Below, in pieces: positions 16,359-24,653 of a DNA stretch of 64,000 nt (position 1 is the stretch's first letter; each line of letters opens with the position of its first letter). The stretch spans positions 62,001-126,000 of the forward strand of contig NZ_CBCPJJ010000005.1 of the NCBI RefSeq assembly GCF_965118895.1, in the 5' to 3' direction. Under the pieces are notes generated by a model that worked only from the letters and a program-made list of their open reading frames with translations, had not been told where the DNA came from and searched no databases. This DNA is from Rahnella inusitata_A (lineage in GTDB: Bacteria > Pseudomonadota > Gammaproteobacteria > Enterobacterales > Enterobacteriaceae). A program made the translations under genes and the position numbers.

Positions 16359-18356
16359 ATGCTCACAGGAAAACTGACGCTGGATGCCATACCTGAGGAC
16401 CCGATTGTCAGGGTAACGATCGTTGCTATTCTGATACTTGGTGTGGCAATTGTTGCCGCCATCACATATTACGGTAAGTGGAAATATTTATGGTCCGAAT
16501 GGCTGACCTCCGTTGACCATAAAAAGCTCGGGATCATGTACATCATCGTCGCGTTCGTGATGTTACTGCGCGGCTTTTCCGATGCAATCATGATGCGCAG
16601 CCAGCAGGTACTGGCCTCATCCGGAGTGGAAGGGGCGGGGTATCTGCCGCCCTGGCACTACGATCAAATTTTTACGGGTCACGGTGTAATCATGATTTTT
16701 TTCGTGGCGATGCCTTTCGTTATCGGCCTGATGAATATTGTGGTGCCCCTGCAGATTGGCGCGCGTGATGTGGCTTTTCCTTTCCTGAACAACCTGAGTT
16801 TCTGGTTAACGGTGGTAGGCGTGGTGCTGGTTAATCTCTGCCTGGGAGTGGGGGAGTTTGCGACCACCGGCTGGCTGGCATATCCGCCGCTTTCGGAGTT
16901 AGCGTACAGTCCCGGTGTCGGGGTGGATTACTGGATATGGACACTCCAGCTGTCGGGGATCGGGACCACACTGACCGGGATTAACTTCTTCGTCACCATA
17001 CTGAAAATGCGTGCACCGGGTATGACGATGTTTAAGATGCCGGTGTTCACCTGGGCGTCGTTGTGTACCAACGTGCTGATTATCGCTTCTTTCCCTGTGC
17101 TGACCGTCACGCTGACATTGCTGACCCTTGACCGCTATCTGGGCTTCCATTTCTTCACCAATGATATGGGCGGCAACATGATGATGTACGTCAACCTGAT
17201 TTGGGCGTGGGGCCATCCGGAAGTGTATATCCTGGTGTTGCCGGTCTTCGGGGTCTACTCGGAAGTGGTGGCAACCTTTTCCAGGAAACGTCTGTTCGGT
17301 TATACCTCGCTGGTGTGGGCAACTGTCGCCATCACTTTGCTTTCCTTCCTGGTATGGCTGCATCACTTCTTCACCATGGGAGCCGGTGCGAACGTTAACG
17401 CCTTCTTCGGGATCATGACGATGATTATCGCTATCCCGACTGGTGTGAAAATCTTCAACTGGTTGTTCACCATGTATCAGGGGCGCATTCAGATGCACTC
17501 CGCTATGTTATGGACGGTAGGTTTTATTGTCACCTTTTCTATAGGGGGTATGACCGGCGTCCTGCTGGCCGTGCCGGGAGCTGACTTTGTCCTGCACAAC
17601 AGCCTGTTCCTGATTGCCCACTTCCATAATGTCATTATCGGCGGAGTGGTGTTCGGCAGTATGGCTGGTGTGTCCTACTGGTTCCCGAAAGCGACGGGGT
17701 TCACCCTGAATGAAAAATGGAACAAGAGGGCGTTCTGGTTCTGGATCATCGGATTTTATGTGGCGTTTATGCCGCTCTATGTGCTGGGGTTCATGGGGAT
17801 GACCCGCCGCTTGAGTCAGAATATTGACCCCCAGTTCCATCCCCTGCTGGTCGTGGCAGCCAGCGGTGCTGCGCTGATAGCCTGCGGGATACTGTGCCAG
17901 GTCATTATGTTCTGGGTGTCGGTGCGCGACCGCCACGAAAACCGGGATATGACCGGCGACCCGTGGGGCGGACGGACACTGGAGTGGTCCACCTCTTCCC
18001 CGCCGCCATTCTATAACTTTGCTGAAGTGCCTTTTGTCCACGAACGTGATGCGTTCTGGGAAATGAAGGAAAGAGGGGAGGCATACAAGCAACCTGCTAA
18101 CTATGCCGAAATCCATATGCCGAAAAACAGCGGGGCGGGGCTGATTATTGGTCTGCTCTGCATCGGGTTTGGCTTCGGGGCTATCTGGCATATCTGGTGG
18201 CTGGCGGGATTGTCATTCCTCGGGATTATCCTGACCTGGGTTATTAAAAGCTTCGATGAAGATGTGGATTATTACGTACCCGTCGCCGAGATAAAAAAAA
18301 TCGAGGATCAGCACTTTGCAGAAATAAACAAAGCCGGTGTGACATATGGTAAGTGA
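16359..18356 (+). CDS. cyoB: Cytochrome bo3-type quinol oxidase subunit I
   Basis: A 665-residue heme-copper oxidase catalytic subunit that reduces oxygen and pumps protons. All key residues are present two positions after the E. coli numbering: heme ligands H108 and H423, heme o ligand H421, CuB ligands H286, H335 and H336, the cross-linked Tyr Y290, D-channel D137 and E288, and K-channel K364. It is therefore expected to be an active proton-pumping oxidase. It overlaps cyoC by 11 bp. As ICE cargo it is probably a second, diverged copy beside a core cyo operon elsewhere. Confidence 0.95.
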   Translation: MLTGKLTLDAIPEDPIVRVTIVAILILGVAIVAAITYYGKWKYLWSEWLTSVDHKKLGIMYIIVAFVMLLRGFSDAIMMRSQQVLASSGVEGAGYLPPWHYDQIFTGHGVIMIFFVAMPFVIGLMNIVVPLQIGARDVAFPFLNNLSFWLTVVGVVLVNLCLGVGEFATTGWLAYPPLSELAYSPGVGVDYWIWTLQLSGIGTTLTGINFFVTILKMRAPGMTMFKMPVFTWASLCTNVLIIASFPVLTVTLTLLTLDRYLGFHFFTNDMGGNMMMYVNLIWAWGHPEVYILVLPVFGVYSEVVATFSRKRLFGYTSLVWATVAITLLSFLVWLHHFFTMGAGANVNAFFGIMTMIIAIPTGVKIFNWLFTMYQGRIQMHSAMLWTVGFIVTFSIGGMTGVLLAVPGADFVLHNSLFLIAHFHNVIIGGVVFGSMAGVSYWFPKATGFTLNEKWNKRAFWFWIIGFYVAFMPLYVLGFMGMTRRLSQNIDPQFHPLLVVAASGAALIACGILCQVIMFWVSVRDRHENRDMTGDPWGGRTLEWSTSSPPPFYNFAEVPFVHERDAFWEMKERGEAYKQPANYAEIHMPKNSGAGLIIGLLCIGFGFGAIWHIWWLAGLSFLGIILTWVIKSFDEDVDYYVPVAEIKKIEDQHFAEINKAGVTYGK

Positions 18357-18963
18357 AGCCCTGGATTCATCCTTCCGCACCCGTGCTGAGCACGGGCATC
18401 AGGGTACAGGTACCAGTAAGGTCTTCGGCTTCTGGATCTACCTGATGAGCGACTGCATTATCTTCGCCACCCAGTTCGCGACTTACGGCGTCATGGTTCA
18501 TAACATTGCAGGTGGTCCGGCGGGTAAGGATATTTTCGAACCTCCGTTTGTACTGGCGGAAACTGTGCTGCTTCTGTTTAGCTCGATTACCTATGGTTTT
18601 GCTGTTATCAGCATGGATAAAGACCGCGAGGGCGGTGTACTTGGATGGCTGACCCTGACATTTCTGTGTGGTCTGGGTTTTATCGGAATGGAAGTCTGGG
18701 AGTTCAGTCACCTGACTGCTGAGGGTTTCGGCCCACAGCGCAGTGGCTTCCTGTCAGCGCTGTTTACTCTGGTGGGCACCCATGGTCTGCATGTGACATG
18801 TGGACTGATCTGGATGCTGATCCTGATGTATCAGGTTGCCCGACGAGGTCTGTCAGGATTCAGTCGCCCCCGTCTGATATGCCTGAGTCTGTTCTGGCAT
18901 TTCCTCGATGTCATCTGGATTTGCGTGTTCAGTATTGTTTACCTGATGGGAGCAATGCCATGA
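18346..18963 (+). CDS. cyoC: Cytochrome bo3-type quinol oxidase subunit III
   Basis: A 205-residue five-helix subunit III. Family stretches: KVFGFWIYLMSDCIIFATQFATYGVM at helix 1, AETVLLLFSSITYGFAV, and GLHVTCGLIWMLILMYQ with the final helix FWHFLDVIWICVFSIVYLMG. It packs against CyoB and stabilises the oxidase. It begins within the last codons of cyoB and its stop overlaps the cyoD start (ATGA), so the operon is translationally coupled. Confidence 0.94.
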   Translation: MVSEALDSSFRTRAEHGHQGTGTSKVFGFWIYLMSDCIIFATQFATYGVMVHNIAGGPAGKDIFEPPFVLAETVLLLFSSITYGFAVISMDKDREGGVLGWLTLTFLCGLGFIGMEVWEFSHLTAEGFGPQRSGFLSALFTLVGTHGLHVTCGLIWMLILMYQVARRGLSGFSRPRLICLSLFWHFLDVIWICVFSIVYLMGAMP

Positions 18964-19283
18964 GACATTCTGCAGACGCACAGGGCGTAGCTTACGGCAA
19001 TACGATGTCTTATATAACCGGCTTTCTCCTGTCGGTCATTCTGACGGTGATCCCGTTCTGGCTGGTTATGGACAGTGGTGTTTCCGCAGGGATCATCGCA
19101 GGCGGGGTCATGACGTGTGCCGTTGTTCAGGTGCTGGTACATCTGGTGTATTTTCTTCACCTGAATGCTTCTTCTGAAATGCGCTGGAACCTCGTAACCA
19201 TTGTCTTTTCCGCTGCCATTATCTTTATCATTATTACCGGGTCGTTGTGGATCATGTGGAATCTCAATCATCAGATGATGTGA
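18960..19283 (+). CDS. cyoD: Cytochrome bo3-type quinol oxidase subunit IV
   Basis: A 107-residue three-helix subunit IV: MSYITGFLLSVILTVIPFWLV, ViaGGVMTCAVVQVLVHLVYFLHL-type second helix, and VFSAAIIFIIITGSLWIMWNLN. The ATG at 18960 overlaps the cyoC stop. In E. coli the next gene would be cyoE (heme O synthase). Here it is missing and a short intergenic leads to an AraC-family gene, so heme O must be supplied from elsewhere in the genome. Confidence 0.92.
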   Translation: MRHSADAQGVAYGNTMSYITGFLLSVILTVIPFWLVMDSGVSAGIIAGGVMTCAVVQVLVHLVYFLHLNASSEMRWNLVTIVFSAAIIFIIITGSLWIMWNLNHQMM

Positions 19284-19337
19284 ACAGGGCTTTGGCCTTT
19301 CTGTTATTCCTGTCTGCCTCATTGTGGGGGGCTATAT

Positions 19338-19730
19338 ATGGACATAAAAAAAATACGGAAGGAAAAGATAAACCGACTTGTGGTGTATGAAATTATGCAA
19401 TGGATTGATGAGCATCTGGAGGAGCCGCTGAAGGTTGAGGATGTTTCTGCAAAAGCTGGTTATTCAAAATGGCATTTTCAACGGATGTTCAAGGAGGTGG
19501 CAGGAATAAGTCTAGGGAAATATATAAAGCTTGAAAAACTAAGACGTGCTTATTTTTTACTGGAGAATACGGATATACCCGTCATAGAGGTGTGCTTTAT
19601 GCTCGGGTTTACCAGTCAGCAGGTATTTACCCGAGCGATGAGAAATGAAATGCATCATACACCAGGGGCTGTCAGAAGGAATAAACCTGTTCTGAAAAAG
19701 AGTTCTGGTATAAAGCGTGATGAGTTATAA
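19338..19730 (+). CDS. MarA/SoxS/RamA-like AraC-family regulator
   Basis: A 130-residue single-domain AraC-type activator consisting almost only of the DNA-binding domain, as in MarA, SoxS and RamA. The first helix-turn-helix is LKVEDVSAKAGYSKWHFQRMFKEVAG, the linker contains SLGKYIKLEKLRRA, and the second contains VIEVCFMLGFTSQQVFTRAMRNE. The diagnostic GYSKWHxQRMF is fully matched. No ligand-binding domain is present, so activity would be set by expression level. It is in line with the efflux and cyo genes and may activate these cargo genes, or host efflux and stress genes. Confidence 0.85.
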   Translation: MDIKKIRKEKINRLVVYEIMQWIDEHLEEPLKVEDVSAKAGYSKWHFQRMFKEVAGISLGKYIKLEKLRRAYFLLENTDIPVIEVCFMLGFTSQQVFTRAMRNEMHHTPGAVRRNKPVLKKSSGIKRDEL

Positions 19731-19825
19731 CCCTCTGTGAATATCATACCCCTCATTGTTTTGTTCTAAAATTACAGGGCGGATTTTAATACCAACTGAC
19801 AAGGATAAATGGAAGGGGAAATACC

Positions 19826-19897
19826 ATGAAGAAGATACAGAAAAATAACAACAGCATCTGCGTTGTCAGATGCTGTTGTTATCGTAATCCTGATTAG
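19826..19897 (+). CDS. Possible 23-residue leader-like peptide over a terminator hairpin
   Basis: A 24-codon frame starting at ATG 19826 behind the strong site GGAAGGGGAAATACC. The peptide is Asn-rich (NNN) at the start and has three consecutive Cys (CCC) near its end. Its coding DNA contains the full 16-bp hairpin at 19845-19882. Stop-and-hairpin overlap of this kind is reminiscent of leader peptides, but the hairpin can be explained as the integrase terminator. No homologue is known to me. Confidence 0.25.
   Translation: MKKIQKNNNSICVVRCCCYRNPD
19841..19882 (-). terminator. Rho-independent terminator of the integrase gene
   Basis: A perfect 16-bp stem, ATAACAACAGCATCTG (19845-19860) and its complement (19867-19882), with a 6-base loop. 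On the minus strand it is followed by a TTTTT run. It lies 28 bp beyond the integrase stop. Confidence 0.8.
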
Positions 19898-19909
19898 TTT
19901 TTTGCTGAC

Positions 19910-21178
19910 TCAGGTAGCTTCATGACTGATATTTTTACTATATATATATGGGGGAACATAGTTTTCCCGGCACGTATAAAGATAATCAGACCACCACTGC
20001 ATCATCGCTTTACGGGCTTCCAGATGTTCAGCTTTGTGGATATAAGCTATCCGCACGCTGTTGCGTTCCTGATGACTCATTTGGCGTTCAACAGCATCCT
20101 TCGACCAGAGTCCGGATTCCATTAAGGCGCTGCATGCCATTGCCCGAAAGCCATGGCCGCAAATGTCCATTTTTGTGTCATAGCCCATCAGTCGCAGTGC
20201 CTTGTTGACTGTATTTTCACACATTGGCCTGTAAGGGTTATGGTCACCGGGGAACACTAGTTCCAGATGACCTGAGATTTCCTCTACTTGTTTCAGGATA
20301 ACGATGGCTTGCCGGGATAATGGAACAATGTGGGGCGTGCGCATTTTGGCTCCGCGTCCGGAATAACGAACACCGGGAAGAGCTTCGCGGGTAGCGGGGA
20401 TGGTCCAGATACAGTTCCTGAAATCAAACTCGCTCCATCGGGCGAAACGCAGTTCACTGGAACGGATAAACAGGTGAAGGGTCAGAAGGACCGCTTGACG
20501 GGTTAACCCTCGTCCCTGCTGATAACCATCAATGCGCCCCAGCAATTCCGGCAGGCGTTCCAGCGGCAGGGCGGGGTAGTGGCGCTTAACGGGGGGCGCT
20601 GTCACGCCGTCAAGGTTTGCCGCCGGGTTGCTGTCAATGAATCCCTGATGAACCGCATGACGCATGATGTTACAGAGGTGCTGCCGCGTGCGGGACGCGA
20701 CTTCCAGCAGACCTTTTTTCTCAATGCTTTTCAGCAGGTCAATGAAATGACGGGGTTTAAGTTCCGTGACGGACAGATGTCCGATAACCGGAAAAATATG
20801 ATTGTGCATGCTGGCAAGCAGACGGTCAGCGGTATTCTGCGACCATTTTTTATTGCTTTTATGCCACGCCAGCGCCACTGTCTTAAAGACCTTTTCCGGT
20901 GAGCGGGCGGCTCTTTCGGCTATACGTTGCTGAGCGGGGTTAATGTTCTGCGCCAGCAACTTGCGGATACCGTCTCGTTGTTGCCGGGCGTCGGAAAGGG
21001 ATACATCGGGATAAGCGCCTAAGCCAAGGCGGGATTCTTTACCGTTAATTCGATACTTAAGATACCAGAGACGTGAGCCGCCTGGATTGACCAAGAGGTA
21101 TAGACCGTGTGAATCGGAGACTTTGAAGGATTTTTCAGAAGGCTTGAGACTGCGGATTTTCGTGTCGTTGAGAGACAT
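19910..21178 (-). CDS. int: P4-type tyrosine recombinase (ICE integrase)
   Basis: A 422-residue integrase with an N-terminal DUF4102 arm-binding domain (LNDTKIRSLKPSEKSFKVSDSHGLYLLV ... YRINGKESRLGLGAYPDVSLSDAR), a core-binding domain (about 100-200) and a catalytic domain. Catalytic residues: Arg in FIRSSELRFARW, the HGFRA box (HxxR), a His in QMSHQE and the nucleophile Tyr in RIAYIHKAEH. The ATG at 21178 fits P4-family starts. It points away from the tRNA-Asn gene 160 bp to its right, the classical arrangement for site-specific insertion at a tRNA 3' end. HPI-type ICEs of Klebsiella, E. coli and Yersinia use the same target. Confidence 0.93.
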   Translation of the reverse strand: MSLNDTKIRSLKPSEKSFKVSDSHGLYLLVNPGGSRLWYLKYRINGKESRLGLGAYPDVSLSDARQQRDGIRKLLAQNINPAQQRIAERAARSPEKVFKTVALAWHKSNKKWSQNTADRLLASMHNHIFPVIGHLSVTELKPRHFIDLLKSIEKKGLLEVASRTRQHLCNIMRHAVHQGFIDSNPAANLDGVTAPPVKRHYPALPLERLPELLGRIDGYQQGRGLTRQAVLLTLHLFIRSSELRFARWSEFDFRNCIWTIPATREALPGVRYSGRGAKMRTPHIVPLSRQAIVILKQVEEISGHLELVFPGDHNPYRPMCENTVNKALRLMGYDTKMDICGHGFRAMACSALMESGLWSKDAVERQMSHQERNSVRIAYIHKAEHLEARKAMMQWWSDYLYTCRENYVPPYIYSKNISHEAT

Positions 21179-21339
21179 ATGGGGGTCACTCCATAATCGA
21201 ACCAAACTGACCCCAAATCTGACCACCAAATTCTCCCGATGCGGAGGATAAAATCAAAATGCATCGGGAAGAGTTTTCACGCTAACCTGTTGAACCAACA
21301 TCATATAATGATTCGCAAGGATGCATGAAAGCAGGAAAT

Positions 21340-21415
21340 TGGCTCCTCTGACTGGACTCGAACCAGTGACATACGGATTAACAGTCCGCCGTTCTACCGA
21401 CTGAACTACAGAGGA
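21340..21415 (-). tRNA. asn tRNA: tRNA-Asn (GTT), ICE attachment site
   Basis: A 76-nt gene including the encoded CCA end. The anticodon GTT sits in GGACTGTTAATCC, the T-arm is GGTTCGAGTCC, and the acceptor stem is TCCTCTG/CAGAGGA. The 3' end faces the integrase gene, so the element's attachment core should be in the T-arm/acceptor half. The matching att copy at the far end of the element is outside this window. The adjacent nac gene matches the asn tRNA-nac neighbourhood of enterobacteria. Confidence 0.95.
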
Positions 21416-21433
21416 ATCGTTGGAACAGGGCGA

Positions 21434-21462
21434 ATAATAACGACTGCCCCTGTGCATGTCAA
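21434..21462 (-). promoter_or_regulatory. Sigma-70 promoter of tRNA-Asn
   Basis: On the minus strand TTGACA (21462-21457) and TATTAT (21439-21434) are separated by exactly 17 bases. A GC-rich discriminator (TCGCCC) follows, as is usual for stable RNA promoters. Confidence 0.8.
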
Positions 21463-21774
21463 AGGGGAAACTGCATAAATGTGTGCGTTTGCTGATACTT
21501 TGCTCAAGTTGTTGAGAATAGAGTCAAAAAGGCCATTTTTTAGCGTTGCACAGGGGCAGAAGGCTACATTTCACCGGTGGTTATTAACCCTGCTAATTGA
21601 TAAGGCTGACCCATAAGAATGCATTATGTTGGTGCAGCACACGCGAAAATCCCCCTGCTTTTACCTTTCTTTTTCTCTGTGCCAGGCTTTTCTGCGAACG
21701 TCCTGCGATAGTTTTCTCTTATGTTCTGCGGCGTTGTCACGGTCAGGTAGGGTTTTTCTCATCCAAACCCGAGA

Positions 21775-21791
21775 TTGGCGCAAATCTTGCT
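21775..21791 (+). promoter_or_regulatory. Sigma-54 promoter of nac
   Basis: TTGGCGCAAATCTTGCT. The -24 GG (21777-21778) and -12 GC (21789-21790) are separated by 10 bases, the invariant sigma-54 spacing. It lies about 80 bp upstream of the nac start. nac of Klebsiella and E. coli is known to be sigma-54 and NtrC dependent. Confidence 0.85.
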
Positions 21792-21871
21792 TTTATCAGA
21801 CCTGCTAATAAATACACCGTTCGACTTTTTATAGTTCAGGGCACCCCTTACCGCGCAAGATGGAGGCAGAG

Positions 21872-22798
21872 ATGAATCTCAGACGTTTAAAGTACTTCGT
21901 GAAAATCGTCGATATCGGCAGCCTGACGCAGGCCGCTGAGGTTCTGCATATCGCCCAACCGGCGCTGAGCCAGCAACTGGCGACGCTGGAAGGTGAATTG
22001 CAGCAACAATTGCTGATTCGCACCAAGCGCGGCGTGACGCCTACCGAGGCCGGTAATATTCTTTATTCTCATGCGCAGGCGATATTACGCCAGTGCGAGC
22101 AGGCACATTGCGCGGTGAGCTGCGCAGGGCAGTCGCTGAGCGGGCAGGTGTCGGTCGGGCTGGCGCCGGGAACGGCGGCCTCGCAGCTGGCGTTGCCGCT
22201 GTTGCAGGCCGTCCGCGAGCAGCATCCGGGCATTTTGTTGTATCTCAATGAAAATTTCGGCACGGCGCTCGGCGAAATGGTGCTCGATGGCCGCATGGAC
22301 ATGGCGGTGCTTTACGGCGCACGCCCTGAAATCGGGCTGTGCAGCCAGCCGCTGATGAAAGAAGATCTGTATCTGGTCGGCACGCATGCCGTACCGAATC
22401 CGGGAAAATACGTTGATTTGAGCGATGTGGCAAAACTGAATCTGTTCATGCCGCGTTCTTATAATGTGATGCGTCGTCTGGTGGACGATGCGATGGCGAT
22501 ACGTCGTCTGAGCGCCAACGTGATTGGTGAAATCGAATCCTCGGCGACGCTGACCGCGGCCGTCGCCAGCGGTCTGGGGGCGACGATTTTGCCGGAATCT
22601 GCCGCGCGGGCGATGACCGGCCCGGCGAAAGCCTGGATGTCCTGCATCAGCAGCCCTGCCATTCAGGTGCCGTTGTCTTTATGTGTTTCTGAAACGCTGG
22701 CGCTGTCACAGGAGGCGACGGCGGTGAAGAAAATTCTGCTGGGATTGGTTCACGAACAAACGATACCGGTGCTGGAACCGATGCTGGCGGCAAGCTGA
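21872..22798 (+). CDS. nac: Nac, LysR-type nitrogen assimilation control regulator
   Basis: A 308-residue LysR-family protein that couples sigma-54-dependent nitrogen control to sigma-70 genes. The N-terminus MNLRRLKYFVKIVDIGSLTQ and the HTH stretch AAEVLHIAQPALSQQLATLE are near-identical to enterobacterial Nac. GEIESSATLTAAVASGLG and LPESAARA in the effector domain also match. The Met at 21872 is chosen by analogy with Nac; an in-frame ATG lies 4 codons upstream. The sigma-54 promoter upstream and the asn tRNA neighbour support the assignment. Confidence 0.93.
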   Translation: MNLRRLKYFVKIVDIGSLTQAAEVLHIAQPALSQQLATLEGELQQQLLIRTKRGVTPTEAGNILYSHAQAILRQCEQAHCAVSCAGQSLSGQVSVGLAPGTAASQLALPLLQAVREQHPGILLYLNENFGTALGEMVLDGRMDMAVLYGARPEIGLCSQPLMKEDLYLVGTHAVPNPGKYVDLSDVAKLNLFMPRSYNVMRRLVDDAMAIRRLSANVIGEIESSATLTAAVASGLGATILPESAARAMTGPAKAWMSCISSPAIQVPLSLCVSETLALSQEATAVKKILLGLVHEQTIPVLEPMLAAS

Positions 22799-22804
22799 AT
22801 CACG

Positions 22805-22840
22805 AAAAAATGGGCGATCACCGATCGCCCATTTGATTTT
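22805..22840. terminator. Bidirectional terminator between nac and the GH19 chitinase
   Basis: An 11-bp perfect stem AAATGGGCGAT (22808-22818) with ATCGCCCATTT (22824-22834). On the minus strand it is followed by a T-run (from the A-run 22805-22810), on the plus strand by GATTTT. It ends both convergent genes. Confidence 0.8.
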
Positions 22841-22871
22841 CCCCGGTCAGGAGTGACCGTAATAACAAAGA

Positions 22872-24653
22872 CTACTTACAGGCTTTTATTTCCTTCCATT
22901 GCGACCACTCACCAGTGAACTCCGGGTTACCGGGCTCATTGTTTTGTGTCCAATAGTTAGCCAGATACTCCTTGCCTTTCCACACAACGCTTTCACCACC
23001 GTAATAGATTTTCTCTGCGTCCCAGTTATTTGCACAACTTGTTCCCGTTCCGCTATCCGGCAACGGCTGAATCTGCGGCGTTACCGTCAACGTATAAGCA
23101 GCCACGTTACTTTTCTTGCCGTCAGAGACCGTCAGGTTGAAGGTGTACTGTTTTTTCACCGTCACAGTTGGGGCAACAAAACTGATACTGTCGCGGTCGG
23201 TGCCCTCAAGCGTGGTGCCGTTGGGCAAGAGCCAGGTGAACGAAAGTTTGTCACCGTTGGCATCGCTTGATGCCGAGGCATTAAGGGTTACGTTTGCCTG
23301 ACTTTCCACATCACCAATTGGACCGGTCAGTACCGCAACGGGTGCCACGTTGGTGTCCGTCGGGGTTGGATCCGGTGTCGGTGTCGGATCCGGCACTGGT
23401 GTAACCGGCTCTGCTTTACCGGAGTCATCGACAATCGTCACGTTGAAGAAATGCTGCACGCAGCGCTGGTAGTCGCCCTCTTTGAACGCGGAGAACGGCG
23501 TCTGGTAACCGACTAACTGACAGGAATACGTTGAGCCTGTCGGCGTGGTCGGGTCCCATCCCCAGTCCTGTTCCCAGTACTGCGGCAGAGCACCGGAACC
23601 GCCTTCGTCGAACTGTTTCATGTTCTTACAGCCCAGCACTTCATCGGCGGCGATCGGCACCTTCAGGTAATCAGCTTCACTTTTGTAGTAGGAGATACGG
23701 TTTTCGCCCTGAGCAATTTCAGTCGGGCCGCCGCATTCCACACCGCCGTTGATGATCTGAATGGTGACGCCGAAGCCCGGCACCAGGCCGTTGGCTTTAT
23801 CGTGGTCGTTCGGTACCCAGGTTCCGTCGATGACGTGCAACATGCTTGGCTTAGGTGCCTGCGGGGTAACGAAGAAGAACACGGCGCTGGCGAGGTTTAG
23901 CCAGGTGTCCGCCACCAGCTCCGGTTTATCGAGCAGGGTTCTGACGGTGCCAAACATCGCATCCGAGAACGGGCCATAATTATAGTTATAGGAAAGTTGC
24001 TTCGCGCCACGGCCAAAGTAGCTGACAAAATCACCTTGCGCATCTTTGCCGCAAGGCCATGTCTGACCCTGCCAGACATCCGGATTACATTCGCCGTTAT
24101 AGCCACCTTTCTGGCCTTCAACCCAGCCCATTTCCCGCAGCCATACCAGCCCCTGTCGCCATTCGGCCTCAGGACGCCAGCTTTCATGCCCGCCGGTTTC
24201 CTGCGCGAAGTGCGCAAACATGGTCGCCAGCCCTTTGCGGCAAATGGCGTCGGAATCACGGCCGTCGGTGTAAGTGCCGCACACTGCCGGGAATTTGCCT
24301 ATCGCCTTGAGGAAGTTTTCGTAGCTGTATTCCGGCGCGCGCAGCGGGAAGATATATTCCCATTGATCTTTGCTGAGGATTTTTTCAACCCGTTTCACGT
24401 TATCGGGGTTAGCTGCGCGTCCCGGCGCAATTTTTTCAACGGAGTCGTTATCGAGCGTGCGGATGGACGCCTTCACTTCCTGCATCAGCGGATTTTGCGT
24501 CAGTGAGGCTTCTTTTTTGACCAGATCACTTTCTTTTATGACATAGGGTTCAGAGGTGGCGGCAGTATCGTCCGCAATAGCAATTGATGAACCTGCCAGA
24601 AGGCAAGACAGGGTAATGAGATTGAGGCAGAGCTGGGGCTTTAATCTGTGCAT
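22872..24653 (-). CDS. Secreted GH19 chitinase with PKD and chitin-binding domains
   Basis: A 593-residue chitinase that hydrolyses beta-1,4-GlcNAc chains. Order: Sec signal peptide (1-27, ending SIAIADD), a non-conserved region to about 85, GH19 catalytic domain (about 90-410) with FAHFAQETGGHESW (acid E152) and YFGRGAKQLSYNYNYGPFS, a Pro/Thr linker (VTPVPDPTPTPDPTPTD), a PKD-like domain (about 435-530) and a C-terminal CBM5/12 module with KEYLANYWTQNNEPG and TGEWSQW. The tail domains are homologous to those of the GH18 protein at 27509-29578, so the two enzymes form a set. It is probably released by the holin/endolysin genes of the same locus. Confidence 0.92.
   Translation of the reverse strand: MHRLKPQLCLNLITLSCLLAGSSIAIADDTAATSEPYVIKESDLVKKEASLTQNPLMQEVKASIRTLDNDSVEKIAPGRAANPDNVKRVEKILSKDQWEYIFPLRAPEYSYENFLKAIGKFPAVCGTYTDGRDSDAICRKGLATMFAHFAQETGGHESWRPEAEWRQGLVWLREMGWVEGQKGGYNGECNPDVWQGQTWPCGKDAQGDFVSYFGRGAKQLSYNYNYGPFSDAMFGTVRTLLDKPELVADTWLNLASAVFFFVTPQAPKPSMLHVIDGTWVPNDHDKANGLVPGFGVTIQIINGGVECGGPTEIAQGENRISYYKSEADYLKVPIAADEVLGCKNMKQFDEGGSGALPQYWEQDWGWDPTTPTGSTYSCQLVGYQTPFSAFKEGDYQRCVQHFFNVTIVDDSGKAEPVTPVPDPTPTPDPTPTDTNVAPVAVLTGPIGDVESQANVTLNASASSDANGDKLSFTWLLPNGTTLEGTDRDSISFVAPTVTVKKQYTFNLTVSDGKKSNVAAYTLTVTPQIQPLPDSGTGTSCANNWDAEKIYYGGESVVWKGKEYLANYWTQNNEPGNPEFTGEWSQWKEIKACK

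Larger units (their letters stand above)
21416..21871. other. 456-bp interval between tRNA-Asn and nac
   Basis: The interval holds two promoters pointing in opposite directions (tRNA-Asn sigma-70 promoter at 21434-21462; nac sigma-54 promoter at 21775-21791). Between them I see no supported gene. Enhancer sites for NtrC would be expected here but no clear one was found. Confidence 0.55.
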
